The notes: a model not told the origin generated them from the sequence alone. 64,000 bases of DNA from Micromonosporaceae bacterium KJ-029 (GCA_005402585.1 BIFP01000008.1:186001-250000), one strand, 5' to 3'. Positions 16,713 through 25,591 are shown, numbered from the stretch's first letter. Translations and numbers: made by a program.

Positions 16713-17591
16713 TCAGCGCAGCGCGACCGCCTGGAGGCCGACGTTGCCGCAGTGCGGTGTGAAGCTCTCCTCCACCATCCAGGTGAGCAGCAACCGCGTC
16801 CCCTTCGGCGCCTGGAACCGGATCGTCGCCCTGGTGGACTGGCTGGTGTGCCGCTCCTCCAGGCGCAGCGTCCGGCTCGGGCCGCCGCCGCCCAGCCGGG
16901 CGTCCAGCCGACCCCGGGCCATCCACACCCCGAGGTAGACGGTGGCGGTGCGCGGCTGGCCGTCGGCCACCACGGCAAGGCTGAAGCCGCTGTCCACACC
17001 GCAGGTGTAGACCCCGTCGGGCGTGGCGTCGGCCGACTTCACCGGCGCGCCGTCGCGCCACCGGAACAACTCCTGGTTGCCGTCCCAGCCGCCCCGCTCG
17101 CCACGGCCACCCAGATCGTGGATCTCGCCGGAGCCGCCCCGCTTGCGCACCGTCGTCCCGGCATCACCCAGCCCCCAGTGCACCCAGTCACGCCGGCCGG
17201 TCTCGGTCAGGTCCACCGCCTCCGGGATGTCCGACCGGCTGACGGTGAGCACCAACGGCGGCGCCGGGGGTTGCGGTGCACTGGCACTGAGGCTGGGACT
17301 GGGACTTGGGCTCGGCGAACGCTCGCGGGGCCGCAGCCCCGGCACGGCCGGAGCGGTGGGGTCGCCGCTGGGCAGGCTCGGCCGCCCGACCACCGCCGGC
17401 AGGCCGTCCGACCCCGGCGGTTCGTCCGGGCTGGGCTCCGACCACCAGTTCACGTACGCGACCAGGGTCAACAGGCCGGCGAGGGCGGCGGCCGCCTCCA
17501 CCAGGTAGCGGCGGTGCCTTCGGGCGCGGGCGAACCGGCGGGCGGCGCGGGTCTCGCCCTGCGGGCCGGGCGGGTGCCGGTGGTTCGCCAT
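16713..17591 (-). CDS. Membrane-anchored hypothetical protein with extracytoplasmic beta-sandwich
   Basis: About 292 residues from ATG 17591; a GTG at 17681 with GGAGG close upstream would add 30 Arg-rich residues. There is an Arg-rich cytoplasmic segment, one transmembrane helix (LVEAAAALAGLLTLVAYV), and a long Pro/Ser-rich linker (SPSPSPSPSLSAS). A C-terminal domain of about 175 residues contains RRDWVHWGLGD, DGVYTCGVDSGF and ATVYLGVWMARG, of the type seen in secreted carbohydrate-binding or adhesion modules. It is divergent from nothing recognisable. No family is assigned. Confidence 0.65.
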   Translation of the reverse strand: MANHRHPPGPQGETRAARRFARARRHRRYLVEAAAALAGLLTLVAYVNWWSEPSPDEPPGSDGLPAVVGRPSLPSGDPTAPAVPGLRPRERSPSPSPSPSLSASAPQPPAPPLVLTVSRSDIPEAVDLTETGRRDWVHWGLGDAGTTVRKRGGSGEIHDLGGRGERGGWDGNQELFRWRDGAPVKSADATPDGVYTCGVDSGFSLAVVADGQPRTATVYLGVWMARGRLDARLGGGGPSRTLRLEERHTSQSTRATIRFQAPKGTRLLLTWMVEESFTPHCGNVGLQAVALR

Positions 17592-17850
17592 CGAGCGGTG
17601 CCGAGCGGATGCGCCACGGCGGAACGCCCGGGTCGGACGGGACGCCGAGGCGCCTGTCCGAGCGGGATGTTCCTCCGCCACCGACCCTCCACTTCAGCCC
17701 GACCGGACTCGCTCCGGCACACTCGACCCGGTTCGCGGGGCCGCCACACATTCGCATTGAAGGGACCTTCTGCGCTAGTCAGACGGATCGATGCGTCCAG
17801 TTTGTCGCTTAGCGGTTGCTGGCAAGCCGCGGGGCCCGCCGTCGAGCCGG

Positions 17851-18447
17851 TCAGCCGCGGACGTCGAAGCCGAGGGCCTGGGCGAGGGTCACGGCCTGTA
17901 CGGCGTCGACGACCGCCCCGGCCCGCTGCACCACCGCCGGGTCCAGCCCGGTCAGGTCGCTGCCGCGAAGGTCCGCACCGGACAGCCGGGCACCGCGCCA
18001 CTGCGCGTCGGCCAGGTCGACCCCGCGCACGGCCGCCCCGGTCAGATCGGCACCGGACAGGTCGGTCTCGCGCATCCGTACGCCGGTGAGCCGTGCGCCG
18101 CGCAGGTCGGCCCCGGCGAGCGTGGCGAACGACCAGTCCCCCTCGGTGACCGTCAGCGGACGCAGGTCACACCGGTCGAACGTGCTGCCCACGAGCTTGC
18201 AGCCGGTGAACTCCGCCTCGAACAGGTTGCACCGGGTGAACACGCAGCGGGTGAAGGCCGAGTCGGTGTGCCGGGAGACGTTGAACAGCACGTCGCCGAA
18301 GTTGCAGCCGTCGAAGACCGCGCCGCGGCTGGTCGCCTCGGTCAGGTCGACCCGATTGAAGGTGCAGCGGACGAAGTGCCGGTCGGCCAGGTCCTCGGCG
18401 TACCAGTCCTCGTCGCGGAAGGTGGCGTCCTCGATCGGCTCCGGCAT
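17851..18447 (-). CDS. Pentapeptide-repeat protein
   Basis: The protein has 198 residues. Repeated A(D/N)LxX units are visible (GADLRGARLTGVRMRETDLSGADLTGAAVRGVDL and a Cys/Phe-rich N-terminal set such as FVRCTFNRVDL and FTRCNLFEAEF), giving a right-handed quadrilateral beta-helix. Relatives include DNA-mimic gyrase protectors (Qnr, MfpA); this one has an irregular central segment and a C-terminal helical tail (VVDAVQAVTLAQALGFDV). Toxin or drug protection at gyrase is possible but not shown. It is divergent from the serine hydrolase. Confidence 0.88.
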   Translation of the reverse strand: MPEPIEDATFRDEDWYAEDLADRHFVRCTFNRVDLTEATSRGAVFDGCNFGDVLFNVSRHTDSAFTRCVFTRCNLFEAEFTGCKLVGSTFDRCDLRPLTVTEGDWSFATLAGADLRGARLTGVRMRETDLSGADLTGAAVRGVDLADAQWRGARLSGADLRGSDLTGLDPAVVQRAGAVVDAVQAVTLAQALGFDVRG

Positions 18448-18519
18448 CCCGGGAGACTAACCGGCGACGCCGACACCCACGCCTTCCCGCGACGCGTACC
18501 GGCCGGTAGGTTCGGTCGG

Positions 18520-19752
18520 GTGAGCATCGCACGCAGCATCGACCCGGAGCAGGTCGGCTTCGACCCGGCACGGTTGGCCCGGATCGACGAACACTTCGGC
18601 CGGTACGTCGACGAGGGTCGGCTGGCCGGCTGGCAGGTGCTCGTCACCCGGCGCGGCGAGATCGCGCACAGCACGACGTACGGGCTGCGGGACCGCGAGG
18701 CCGGCACGCCGGTGGAGTCGGACACCCTCTGGCGGATCTACTCGATGACCAAGCCGGTCACCTCGGTGGCGGCGATGATGCTCTGGGAGGAGGGCCGCTT
18801 CGAGCTGACCGACGAGGTCGGCCGCTGGCTGCCCGAGTTCGCCGACATGCGGGTCTACTCGAAGGGTTCGACGCTCAAGCCGTACACCGTGCCGGCGGTC
18901 GAGCCGATCCGGGTCTGGCACCTGCTCACCCACACCGCCGGGCTGACGTACGGCTTCATGCAGACCTCGGTGGTCGACGGCCTGTACCGGGCCGCCGGCT
19001 ACGACCTGTACCCGCCGGCGGAGGTCGACCTGGCCACCGCCTGCCGCGCCTTCGGCGAGCTGCCGCTGCTGTTCCAGCCGGGTACGGCCTGGGGCTACTC
19101 GGTCGCCACCGACGTGCTCGGGCGGCTGATCGAGGTGGTCTCCGGGCAGAGCCTGGACGTCTTCCTCACCGAACGGATCCTGCGCCCGCTCGGCATGGAC
19201 GACACCCGCTGGTACGTCGACGGCGCCGACGTCGGCCGGCTCGCCGCGCTGTACGTGCCGGACCCGGCGACCGGCCGCGCGCTGCGCCACGACGCGCTCG
19301 GCGCGCTGGCGTACGAGAAGCCGGCGCTGCTCTCCGGCGGCGGCGGGCTGATCTCGTCGGCCGCCGACTACCACCGGTTCACCCAGTTGCTGCTGCGCGG
19401 CGGCGAGCTGGACGGGGTACGCCTGCTCGGCCCCCGCACGGTGCGCTTCATGACCCGCAACCACCTGCCCGGCGGGCAGGACCTGGGCACCCTGTCCACC
19501 GGCGGGTTCGCCGAGACGACCCTGGATGGCATCGGGTTCGGCCTCGGCTTCGCGGTGGTGGACGACCCGGTCCCGAGCCGGGTGCCGAGCAGCGTCGGCG
19601 AGTACTACTGGGGCGGGGTGGCCAGCACCGCGTTCTGGGTCGACCCGACCGAGGAGATCACCGCCATGTTCTTCACCCAGCTGATGCCGTCGAGCACCTG
19701 GCCGATCCGGCCGCAGCTGCGTCAGCTGGTCTACTCCGCGCTGGTGGGCTGA
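18520..19752 (+). CDS. Serine hydrolase (class C beta-lactamase/esterase family)
   Basis: The protein has 410 residues with GTG start. The nucleophile is S75 with K78 in YSMTKPV, the second motif Tyr is in WGYSVATD, and LLTHTAGLTYG is the usual conserved stretch. The C-terminal YYWGGVASTAFWVDP holds the position of the KTG-equivalent motif (HTG/WGG in esterase-like members). There is no signal peptide, so a cytosolic esterase or peptidase is more likely than a beta-lactamase. Confidence 0.88.
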   Translation: MSIARSIDPEQVGFDPARLARIDEHFGRYVDEGRLAGWQVLVTRRGEIAHSTTYGLRDREAGTPVESDTLWRIYSMTKPVTSVAAMMLWEEGRFELTDEVGRWLPEFADMRVYSKGSTLKPYTVPAVEPIRVWHLLTHTAGLTYGFMQTSVVDGLYRAAGYDLYPPAEVDLATACRAFGELPLLFQPGTAWGYSVATDVLGRLIEVVSGQSLDVFLTERILRPLGMDDTRWYVDGADVGRLAALYVPDPATGRALRHDALGALAYEKPALLSGGGGLISSAADYHRFTQLLLRGGELDGVRLLGPRTVRFMTRNHLPGGQDLGTLSTGGFAETTLDGIGFGLGFAVVDDPVPSRVPSSVGEYYWGGVASTAFWVDPTEEITAMFFTQLMPSSTWPIRPQLRQLVYSALVG

Positions 19753-19809
19753 GAGACTGAGATCGCCGTTCCGCCGACGGCCGCCGGGCCCGGTCCATAG
19801 CCTGGGACG

Positions 19810-20451
19810 GTGAGCGACATCGTCGTGTTCGGAGCGGGCGGCACCGCGGGCTCCCGGATCGCCGCCGAGGCGTACAACCGGGGCCACCGGGTCGTCGCCG
19901 CGGTACGTCGGCCGGAGGCAACCTCGTACCTGCCGGCCGGGGTCCGGGTGGTCACCGGCGACGCCACCAGCGAGCGCAGCGTACGGGAGTTGGCGCCGGA
20001 GGCGGACGCGCTGGTGGTGGCGATCGGCGGTGGTGACCGTAGCCTGTGGCCCGACGCCGCGCGGACCCTGCTCGACGCGCTGCGCGGAATGCCGGCGGCA
20101 CCCCGCGTCATCCATATCGGCGGCGGCGCCACCCTGCTCACGCCGACGGGCCGGCGGCTGCTGGACGAGCCCGACTTTCCCGAGGAGTACCGGGGCTCGG
20201 CGCTGGGCCAGGCGGAGGCGCTGGACCTGTACCGCTCGTCGGCCGACGGGGTGAGCTGGACGTACGTCTCCCCGCCGCCGCTGGAGTTCCATCCGGGCGA
20301 GCGCACCGGTCGGTACCGCACCGGCACCGAGCAACCGGTGGCCGACGCGGACGGCCGTAGCGTGCTCAGCTATGAGGACCTCGCCGTCGCGGTAATCGAC
20401 GAAATTGAGAATCCACAATTCCGGAATATGCGGTTCACAGTGGCCTACTGA
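19810..20451 (+). CDS. NAD(P)-binding atypical SDR oxidoreductase
   Basis: The protein has 213 residues with GTG start. The N-terminal glycine motif (VVFGAGGTAGSRIAAEA) and the family segments RVVTGDATS, LVVAIGGG and VIHIGGGATLL identify the NAD(P)H-binding epimerase-like group. SWTYVSPPPLEF marks the conserved C-terminal region. The catalytic YxxxK is absent, as is usual in this group. It is 57 bp downstream of the serine hydrolase and possibly co-transcribed. Confidence 0.85.
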   Translation: MSDIVVFGAGGTAGSRIAAEAYNRGHRVVAAVRRPEATSYLPAGVRVVTGDATSERSVRELAPEADALVVAIGGGDRSLWPDAARTLLDALRGMPAAPRVIHIGGGATLLTPTGRRLLDEPDFPEEYRGSALGQAEALDLYRSSADGVSWTYVSPPPLEFHPGERTGRYRTGTEQPVADADGRSVLSYEDLAVAVIDEIENPQFRNMRFTVAY

Positions 20452-20559
20452 TCCCCTGATCTTGAGAAACGGCAGCTCGCGGGATAGATTCGAGCATCTG
20501 TGACCCGGGTCGCATACCCCTGATACCCGGGTTTGGCCTCGAATCAGGAGGATGCCGTC

Positions 20560-22005
20560 TTGGCTTCGCTCGACGACACCGTGACACCCCCGCACGATTC
20601 GTCCCACTCCATCGGAGAAAGTTTCCTCAACCGGCGGCGGGTGTTGACCGTCGCCCTCGGTGGCGCCGCCGCGACCGTGGCGCTGCCGGCGCCCGCCTGG
20701 GCCGCCGACGACCAGCGGCCGGGCTCGGTCAAGGCCCCCAAGCTCACCCCGCAGGACCGCAAGGTCATCGCGCAGGTGTCCACCAAGAAGGCCCTGGAGC
20801 ACCTGAAGGTGCTCTCCGAGGACATCGGGCCGCGGATCGGCGGCACGGAGTCGGAGCGCCGGGCCGCCCACTACATCGCCAGCCAGCTCGAGAAGCAGAA
20901 GTACGACGTCACCCTGCAGCCGTTCCCGGTGGCCGACAAGTTCCTCGCCCAGCTCAGCTCGCCGGCCGGCCTGCCCAACGACCTGAACTGGCAGGTCGGG
21001 GGCAGCGCCCACGCGGGGCTGGACACCTCCGTCACCGCGTCGGTGGCCGACGTCCGCGCGGGCGCGGCGGCCGACTTCACCGCCGACGTCAACGGCAAGA
21101 TCGTGCTGGTGGACTACGTCGCGTCCCAGCGCGAGGCGGTGGCGGCGCGGGCCGTGGCCGCCGGGGCGGTCGGCGTGGTCTTCCTCCCGGCCGACCTGGT
21201 GGAGCCCCGCCGTGCCTCGGCGTTCTCCCCCACGCTGCCCGGCTCGGCCAGCTCGCCGCTGTCGATCCCGGTGGTCGGGGTGGCCCAGGCGCAGAAGCAC
21301 CGGCTGCGGGCGCTGCTCGCTGCCGGCCCGCTGACGCTGACCATCACCACCACCGCGCACCGCGGGCTGACCTCGCACAACGTGCTGGCCGAGCGGGTCG
21401 GACGGTCGGGCCCCAACGGCCCGGTGGTCATGGTCTGCGCCCACTACGACTCGGTCATCGGCGCGCCGGGCGCCAACGACGACGGCTCCGGCACGGTGCT
21501 CTCCCTGGAGCTGGCCCGGGTGCTGAAGGCGATTCCGGTCGACGCCACCGTGCGGTTCGCCCTGTGGGGTTCCGAGGAGCAGGGGCTCATCGGCTCGCGC
21601 TACTACGTCCGCGAGCTGCCGCAGGCCGAGCGCGACCGGATCGTCGCCGTCTACAACAACGACATGGTCGCCACCAGCTGGGACCCGGCCACGCGGTACT
21701 GGGTGCTGTCGTTCACCGGCCAGAGCAACCGGGCCACCGACGAGGTCACCGCCGCGGCGCAGCGGCTCGGCTACGAGCCGCAGATCTCCCCGGTGACCCA
21801 GCGCGGGTCCAGCGACCACCAGTCGTTCCAGGAGGTCGGGATCGCCAGCGCCAACTTCTCCTGGCGGGGTGAGGAGTCTCCGGCGCTGCTGGAGCCGCCG
21901 TACCACAGCCCGGAGGACACCATCGCCAAGAACATCAGCCTGGAGCGCCTTCAGGTGTCAATGGAGCTGATCGGCTGCGCTACGTACGCGACGGCCGGAC
22001 ACTGA
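20560..22005 (+). CDS. Tat-exported M28 family aminopeptidase
   Basis: The protein has 481 residues. The unusual TTG start at 20560 is chosen because a perfect AGGAGG (20546-20551) lies 8 nt upstream. The twin-arginine signal is N24-RRR-V-L followed by a hydrophobic core and APAWA. The metallopeptidase domain has zinc ligands in CAHYDSV, GANDDGSG, GSEEQGLIGS, NNDM and PPYHSPEDT. An inserted segment (about 140-260) resembles a protease-associated domain. It acts extracellularly on peptides. A strong hairpin terminator follows. Confidence 0.92.
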   Translation: MASLDDTVTPPHDSSHSIGESFLNRRRVLTVALGGAAATVALPAPAWAADDQRPGSVKAPKLTPQDRKVIAQVSTKKALEHLKVLSEDIGPRIGGTESERRAAHYIASQLEKQKYDVTLQPFPVADKFLAQLSSPAGLPNDLNWQVGGSAHAGLDTSVTASVADVRAGAAADFTADVNGKIVLVDYVASQREAVAARAVAAGAVGVVFLPADLVEPRRASAFSPTLPGSASSPLSIPVVGVAQAQKHRLRALLAAGPLTLTITTTAHRGLTSHNVLAERVGRSGPNGPVVMVCAHYDSVIGAPGANDDGSGTVLSLELARVLKAIPVDATVRFALWGSEEQGLIGSRYYVRELPQAERDRIVAVYNNDMVATSWDPATRYWVLSFTGQSNRATDEVTAAAQRLGYEPQISPVTQRGSSDHQSFQEVGIASANFSWRGEESPALLEPPYHSPEDTIAKNISLERLQVSMELIGCATYATAGH

Positions 22006-22010
22006 CACCT

Positions 22011-22044
22011 CGGGCGGGGTGCGGCGCCAGCCGCACCCCGCCCG
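22011..22044. terminator. 14-bp stem hairpin between convergent genes
   Basis: CGGGCGGGGTGCGG (22011-22024) and CCGCACCCCGCCCG (22031-22044) are perfectly complementary with a 6-nt loop. It starts 5 bp after the M28 peptidase stop and lies before the 3' end of the oxidase remnant, so it can serve both strands. There is no T-run, as is common in actinomycetes. Confidence 0.75.
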
Positions 22045-22047
22045 GCT

Positions 22048-22302
22048 TCAGTCCGCGAGGCGGGCCGGGAAGCCGCCGGTGGCCACCGGGCCCCACGAGG
22101 TAATGGTGACCCGGATCAGCGACTTGCCCTGCCGCACCATCGCCTGCCGGTACTCGTCCCAGTCCGGGTGCTCGCCGGAGATGCTGCGGAAGTACTCCAC
22201 CAGCGGTTCGAGGGCGTCCGGTAGGTCGAGCACCTCGGCGGTGCCGTCGACCTGCACCCACGGGCCGTTCCAGTGCGTGCCATCGTTCGTTTCTACCAGC
22301 CC
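22048..22302 (-). pseudogene. C-terminal remnant of a PPOX-class F420-dependent oxidoreductase
   Basis: An 84-codon open stretch begins right after an in-frame stop (22303-22305). It reads NDGTHWNGPWVQVDGTAEV, EPLVEYFRSISGEHPDWDEY and KSLIRVTITSWGPVATGGFP. This is the C-terminal half of F420/flavin split-barrel oxidoreductases (ISGEHPDWDEYR is characteristic). The N-terminal half and start are absent, and a terminator-like inverted repeat now occupies the upstream side. A GTG at 22257 could give a 69-residue product, but this is more likely a truncated gene. Confidence 0.7.
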
Positions 22303-22350
22303 TCAGAGGCTGTCGGGGACCTCGCGGCGGCTGCCCGGCAGCCTCTCAGG
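22301..22350 (-). terminator. Inverted repeat after the caspase-like gene
   Basis: CCTCAGAGGCTG (22301-22312) pairs with CAGCCTCTCAGG (22339-22350) at 11 of 12 positions. An internal GGCTGC/GCAGCC stem is also possible. It straddles the stop of the minus-strand gene at 22346 and probably ends its transcript. Confidence 0.5.
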
Positions 22351-22975
22351 CGGGCCGGTCGGCCGACTGCTGGCTGGGCACCCGGGGGCGCACCGACGGC
22401 CGCCAGGCCCGGCCGTTGGCGTAGATGACCCGGAACCCGAGGTACGAGGCCAGCGGCGCCCAGTGCGCCGAACCCATGCGCAGCTCGGCGGCGTTGTGCC
22501 GCTGGCCGTTGGCGAGCACGTCGAGCAGGACCGTCTCGAACGCCGCCGACTCGACCCAGTCCACCTCGCGGGTGAAACCGCAGACCAGCGCCGCGCCGGT
22601 GACGTCGAGGAACTCGCGCAATACCGACTCGGGGGCGCGCAGCACCGAACAGCTGCCGAAGTAGAGCCGCCGCCCCTCGCAGCGCCCGGCCATCCGCTCG
22701 GCCACCTCGGCGAGTTCGACCGAGTGCCAATCGGTCAGGCACAGCCGGTTCGGCTCGCCGTGCATGGCGAAGAAGCCCAGCCGGTAGTCGGCGTACTGCT
22801 TCAGCAGCCAGCGGTCGATGAAGTAGAACAGCTCGTCCCGGGTGGCCGCGTCCTTGTGGATGAAGCGGACCCGGCCCAGCCGTTCCAGCAGTTCGAGGGT
22901 GGGCAACACGGAACCGCGCTCGTTGAGATCCCGGTGCCACTGACCCTCGACGCAGAAGATGCCACCACGCGCCAC
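22346..22975 (-). CDS. Caspase-like (DUF6642-type) protein
   Basis: The protein has 209 residues. GTG 22975 has GGGAGG 5 nt upstream. The sequence matches a family of unknown function (DUF6642 from memory): GGIFCVEGQW, RFIHKDAATRDELFYFIDRW, YADYRLGFFAMHG and RRLYFGSCSVLR. H72 in the MHG motif after a beta-strand and C109 in GSCS after the next strand are placed as in the His-Cys dyad of caspase/CHAT-fold (clan CD) peptidases. Protease activity is therefore an inference. No partner gene is evident; it is preceded by a 303-bp gap. Confidence 0.65.
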   Translation of the reverse strand: MARGGIFCVEGQWHRDLNERGSVLPTLELLERLGRVRFIHKDAATRDELFYFIDRWLLKQYADYRLGFFAMHGEPNRLCLTDWHSVELAEVAERMAGRCEGRRLYFGSCSVLRAPESVLREFLDVTGAALVCGFTREVDWVESAAFETVLLDVLANGQRHNAAELRMGSAHWAPLASYLGFRVIYANGRAWRPSVRPRVPSQQSADRPA

Positions 22976-23278
22976 GCCCACCTCCCGGTCACGCCCGCGC
23001 TGACGTTACCGGCCCGACCTGACCAGGCAACATCACCCTCGGTGCGGCGGCCGTGCGACTTTCCGCACGGTAGTAGCGCCTCTGCGTACGTCGGACCCGA
23101 ATGCCCGGTTCCCGATCCGGCGCGGTTTCCCGAGCCGTTACTCAGGTACGGCGAATCATGAGGACAATTCTCGTTAATCGCCGCTGACCGGCCGCTCAGG
23201 TGCGAGGGTGGATTTCGCGGGACGACCCGGTCGAAGTTCCGAATCTATCCCATTCACTCTCTTATCGGGAGGACTCCT
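22976..23278. promoter_or_regulatory. Divergent intergenic region
   Basis: This 303-bp stretch separates the caspase-like gene and the M15 peptidase gene. It contains a good SD (GGGAGGA) at its right end. It was examined for a c-di-AMP (ydaO) riboswitch because the next gene is a cell-wall hydrolase, but the motif was not found. Confidence 0.4.
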
Positions 23279-24061
23279 GTGCGCGTACATACCTTGAAGC
23301 GGGCTGTCATCGCCCTCGCCCTGGCCCTGCCGGGTGCCGCGATCGCCTCGGTGGTCGCCGCGCCAGCAGCCCACGCCGACGGCTGTTACACCTGGAACCG
23401 CAACCTCTACCAGGGGCGCTCGGGCAGCGATGTACGTGAGCTGCAGCTGCGGGTGGCCGGCTGGGCCGGTAACCGCGACATCGTGGAACTTGACGGCCGG
23501 TACGGCCCGAAGACCGCCGCCGCGGTACGCCGGTTCCAGGCCGCGTACGGCCTGCGGGTCGACGGGGTCGCCGGGCCGCAGACCTTCGCGAAGCTGTACC
23601 AGCTCCAGGACAACGACTGCACTCCCCGGCACTTCAGCTGGAGCGAGCTGGACGACGGTTGCGGGCGGGGCGGGTGGACCGGCGGCCCACTGACGGCCAC
23701 CCAGACGCGACAGAACGCCCTGCGTACGATGTGGAAGCTGGAGGCGCTGCGGAAGAGTCTCGGCGACCAACCGCTGACCGTCACCAGCGGCTTCCGCAGC
23801 CGTACCTGCAACAGCCAGGTGGGCGGGGCGACGGACAGCCAGCACCTCTACGGCAACGCCGCTGACCTCGTCTCCCGCAGCAGGTCGCTGTGCCAGGTCG
23901 CCCGGGCGGCCCGCAACCACGGCTTCAGCGGCGTCCTCGGCCCCGGCGTGAGCGGTCACAACAACCACGTCCACGTCGACTCCCGGCGGGAAAACAACCA
24001 GGACCGCAGTGCGAACGGCACGACCTGGGCCGCGCCGAACTGCGGGATCGGCGTCGACTGA
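23279..24061 (+). CDS. Secreted peptidoglycan-binding M15 family D-Ala-D-Ala carboxypeptidase
   Basis: The protein has 260 residues with GTG start and GGGAGGA 6 nt upstream. A signal peptide spans about 1-33 (AAHA). A PG_binding_1 domain (about 45-106; VRELQLRVAGW ... GRYGPKTAAAVRRFQ ... VDGVAGPQT) is followed by a zinc peptidase of the M15_3 type, with H189 and D196 in SQHLYGNAADL and H232 in NNHVHVD. Several Cys residues suggest disulfides. It cleaves terminal or bridging D-Ala bonds in the wall. Confidence 0.9.
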   Translation: MRVHTLKRAVIALALALPGAAIASVVAAPAAHADGCYTWNRNLYQGRSGSDVRELQLRVAGWAGNRDIVELDGRYGPKTAAAVRRFQAAYGLRVDGVAGPQTFAKLYQLQDNDCTPRHFSWSELDDGCGRGGWTGGPLTATQTRQNALRTMWKLEALRKSLGDQPLTVTSGFRSRTCNSQVGGATDSQHLYGNAADLVSRSRSLCQVARAARNHGFSGVLGPGVSGHNNHVHVDSRRENNQDRSANGTTWAAPNCGIGVD

Positions 24062-24149
24062 GAGGCGCGACGCCGGCCCGGTGCCCAGGCGGGGGGGGTA
24101 TGGACCGGACACTCCGGGCCGGCGTCGTACCGCCGGCGGGTGAAGCCGC

Positions 24150-24683
24150 TCAGCTCGCCCGCGGCCAGCGCGGCGCGGTGGCGGGGGGTGCCACCGGCCG
24201 GCCGGTGGCCGGGGTCGAGACGGGCCGGACCGCCGGTGCGGCCACCCGTGGCACCGGACCTCGGTAGCCGGCGGCGCGGTCCGAACGCACCGGATATCCG
24301 GCGGCCCGGTCGGTACGCGGCGGGTAGCCGGCGGCCCGGTCAGTGCCGGCCGGCCGGGCCGCCGGGGTACGGGCCGGCGCGGTCCCGTTCACCAGGAACG
24401 GGAACGGCACGCGCACGAACGGGTTGCCGTGCCGGATGAGGGCGTCGAGCTGCCGCTCGTTGAGCCCGTGGGCCAGCAGCACCCGCCGGCCCCAGCGGTG
24501 CAACCGGCAGGGGAATCGGGCGCCGTCGTTGCGGCAGAGCGACCCGGAGGGCCACTCCTCCGCCGCGTGCACGACCACCGCCCGGACCGCCAGCCGAACG
24601 TCCTCGGGGGTCAACGATGTCGGGACCGGCAACTCGCCCAGAATCTGATCGATGGGATCCGTCGACTGCTCATCAACTCGCAC
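24150..24683 (-). CDS. Small conserved protein, PCRL.RWG family, paralogue B with repeat tail
   Basis: The protein has 177 residues with GTG start and GGGAGG 6 nt upstream. Residues about 20-80 carry the shared core: LTPEDVRLAVRAVVVHA, SGSLCRNDGARFPCRLHRWG and LLAHGLNERQLDALI. The C-terminal about 75 residues are specific to this paralogue: three copies of (T/S)DRAAGYP followed by a Pro/Ala/Arg-rich tail, probably disordered. The related proteins are at 16303-16617 and 50207-50464. Function unknown. Confidence 0.7.
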   Translation of the reverse strand: MRVDEQSTDPIDQILGELPVPTSLTPEDVRLAVRAVVVHAAEEWPSGSLCRNDGARFPCRLHRWGRRVLLAHGLNERQLDALIRHGNPFVRVPFPFLVNGTAPARTPAARPAGTDRAAGYPPRTDRAAGYPVRSDRAAGYRGPVPRVAAPAVRPVSTPATGRPVAPPATAPRWPRAS

Positions 24684-24796
24684 GGCAGGCCTCCCGCAGG
24701 TCCGGTAGCGGTGCGCTTGAGCACCGCACCTCGTGCAGTGGTACGGCCGCCGGGACCGGATAGTTCAATCGGTGATCCTGGGGCGGTGGAGCGCGC

Positions 24797-25591
24797 TCAG
24801 ACCAGCCCGGCGTCGTGCACGAGCAGGGCGACCTGCACCCGGTTGTTGAGACCGAGACGGGTCAGCAGCCGGGAGACGTACGCCTTGACGGTGGCCACGC
24901 TCATGAACAACTCCGCGGCGATCTCGGCGTTGCTGCGGCCCTGGCCGAGAGCCACCGCGACCGCACGCTCCCGCTCGGTGAGCCCGGCGAGCTGCCGGAT
25001 CGCCGGCTCCCGGCGCGGGTCGGACGCCGTCGCGGCGGTGACGTGGTCGATCAGGGTACGGGTGACCGTCGGGGACAGCGTCGCCTCCCCCGCCGCCACC
25101 CGGCGCACCGCCCGCACGATCTCGGTCGGCGGGGTGTCCTTGAGCAGGAACCCGCCGGCCCCGGCCCGCAGCGCCCGCAGCACGTACTCGTCGGCGTCGA
25201 AGGTGGTCAGCACGAGCACCTCGGGAGGTCGGGGCAGCGCCCGCAACGCCTCGGTGGCGGCCAGCCCGTCCAGCCGGGGCATCCGGATGTCCATCAGCAC
25301 CACGTCCGGCTGGCACGCGGCGACCGCGCGGACGACCTCGCTGCCGTCGGCCGCCTCCCCGACCACCTTCAGGTCGGGCGTGCCGCCGAGGATCATCGAC
25401 AGCCCGGCGCGTACCAACGCGTCGTCGTCCACGATCAGGATCCGCACCGGGCGCACCGGTTCCGGCCCGGCCGCCGCCGGCTGGCCGGCAGGTGTCGGCT
25501 GGTCCGCAGCCGTCGGCTGGTCAGCGGGCGTCGACCGTGGGCCGGTCTGGGCGGGTACGGCGCCGAAGGACAGGCGGGCGGGGCCGGTCAT
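24797..25591 (-). CDS. NarL/LuxR-family response regulator
   Basis: The protein has 264 residues from ATG 25591, which overlaps the kinase stop by ATGA. The receiver domain has IVDDD, the phospho-acceptor Asp in VLMDIRMPR and Lys in LLKDTPP. The C-terminal GerE helix-turn-helix reads LTERERAVAVALGQGRSNAEIAAELFMSVATVKAYVSRLL. About 50 Pro/Ala/Thr/Gln-rich residues (ADQPT repeats) precede the receiver; a GTG near 25447 would remove them and give a normal-length regulator, so the start is uncertain. It probably controls the divergent ABC exporter operon. Confidence 0.88.
   Translation of the reverse strand: MTGPARLSFGAVPAQTGPRSTPADQPTAADQPTPAGQPAAAGPEPVRPVRILIVDDDALVRAGLSMILGGTPDLKVVGEAADGSEVVRAVAACQPDVVLMDIRMPRLDGLAATEALRALPRPPEVLVLTTFDADEYVLRALRAGAGGFLLKDTPPTEIVRAVRRVAAGEATLSPTVTRTLIDHVTAATASDPRREPAIRQLAGLTERERAVAVALGQGRSNAEIAAELFMSVATVKAYVSRLLTRLGLNNRVQVALLVHDAGLV

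Noticed and set aside
17756..17775. GAAGGGACCTTC near-palindrome
   Set aside because: It is similar in style to the dispersed repeat but is a single copy with central mismatches and lacks the TTAAC ends.
18457..21906. Uninterrupted 1149-codon frame on the minus strand
   Set aside because: It lies antisense to three well-supported genes (serine hydrolase, oxidoreductase, M28 peptidase). Its composition is extreme in Arg/Gly/Pro/Ala, as expected for a GC-rich shadow frame.
22976..23278. c-di-AMP riboswitch upstream of a cell-wall hydrolase
   Set aside because: Looked for because such genes often carry it in actinomycetes; the conserved core was not found.
24090..24105. Run of eight or nine G in the spacer after the M15 peptidase
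   Set aside because: Possible phase-variation tract, but it is not in a coding region or promoter spacer; it may be a sequencing artefact.
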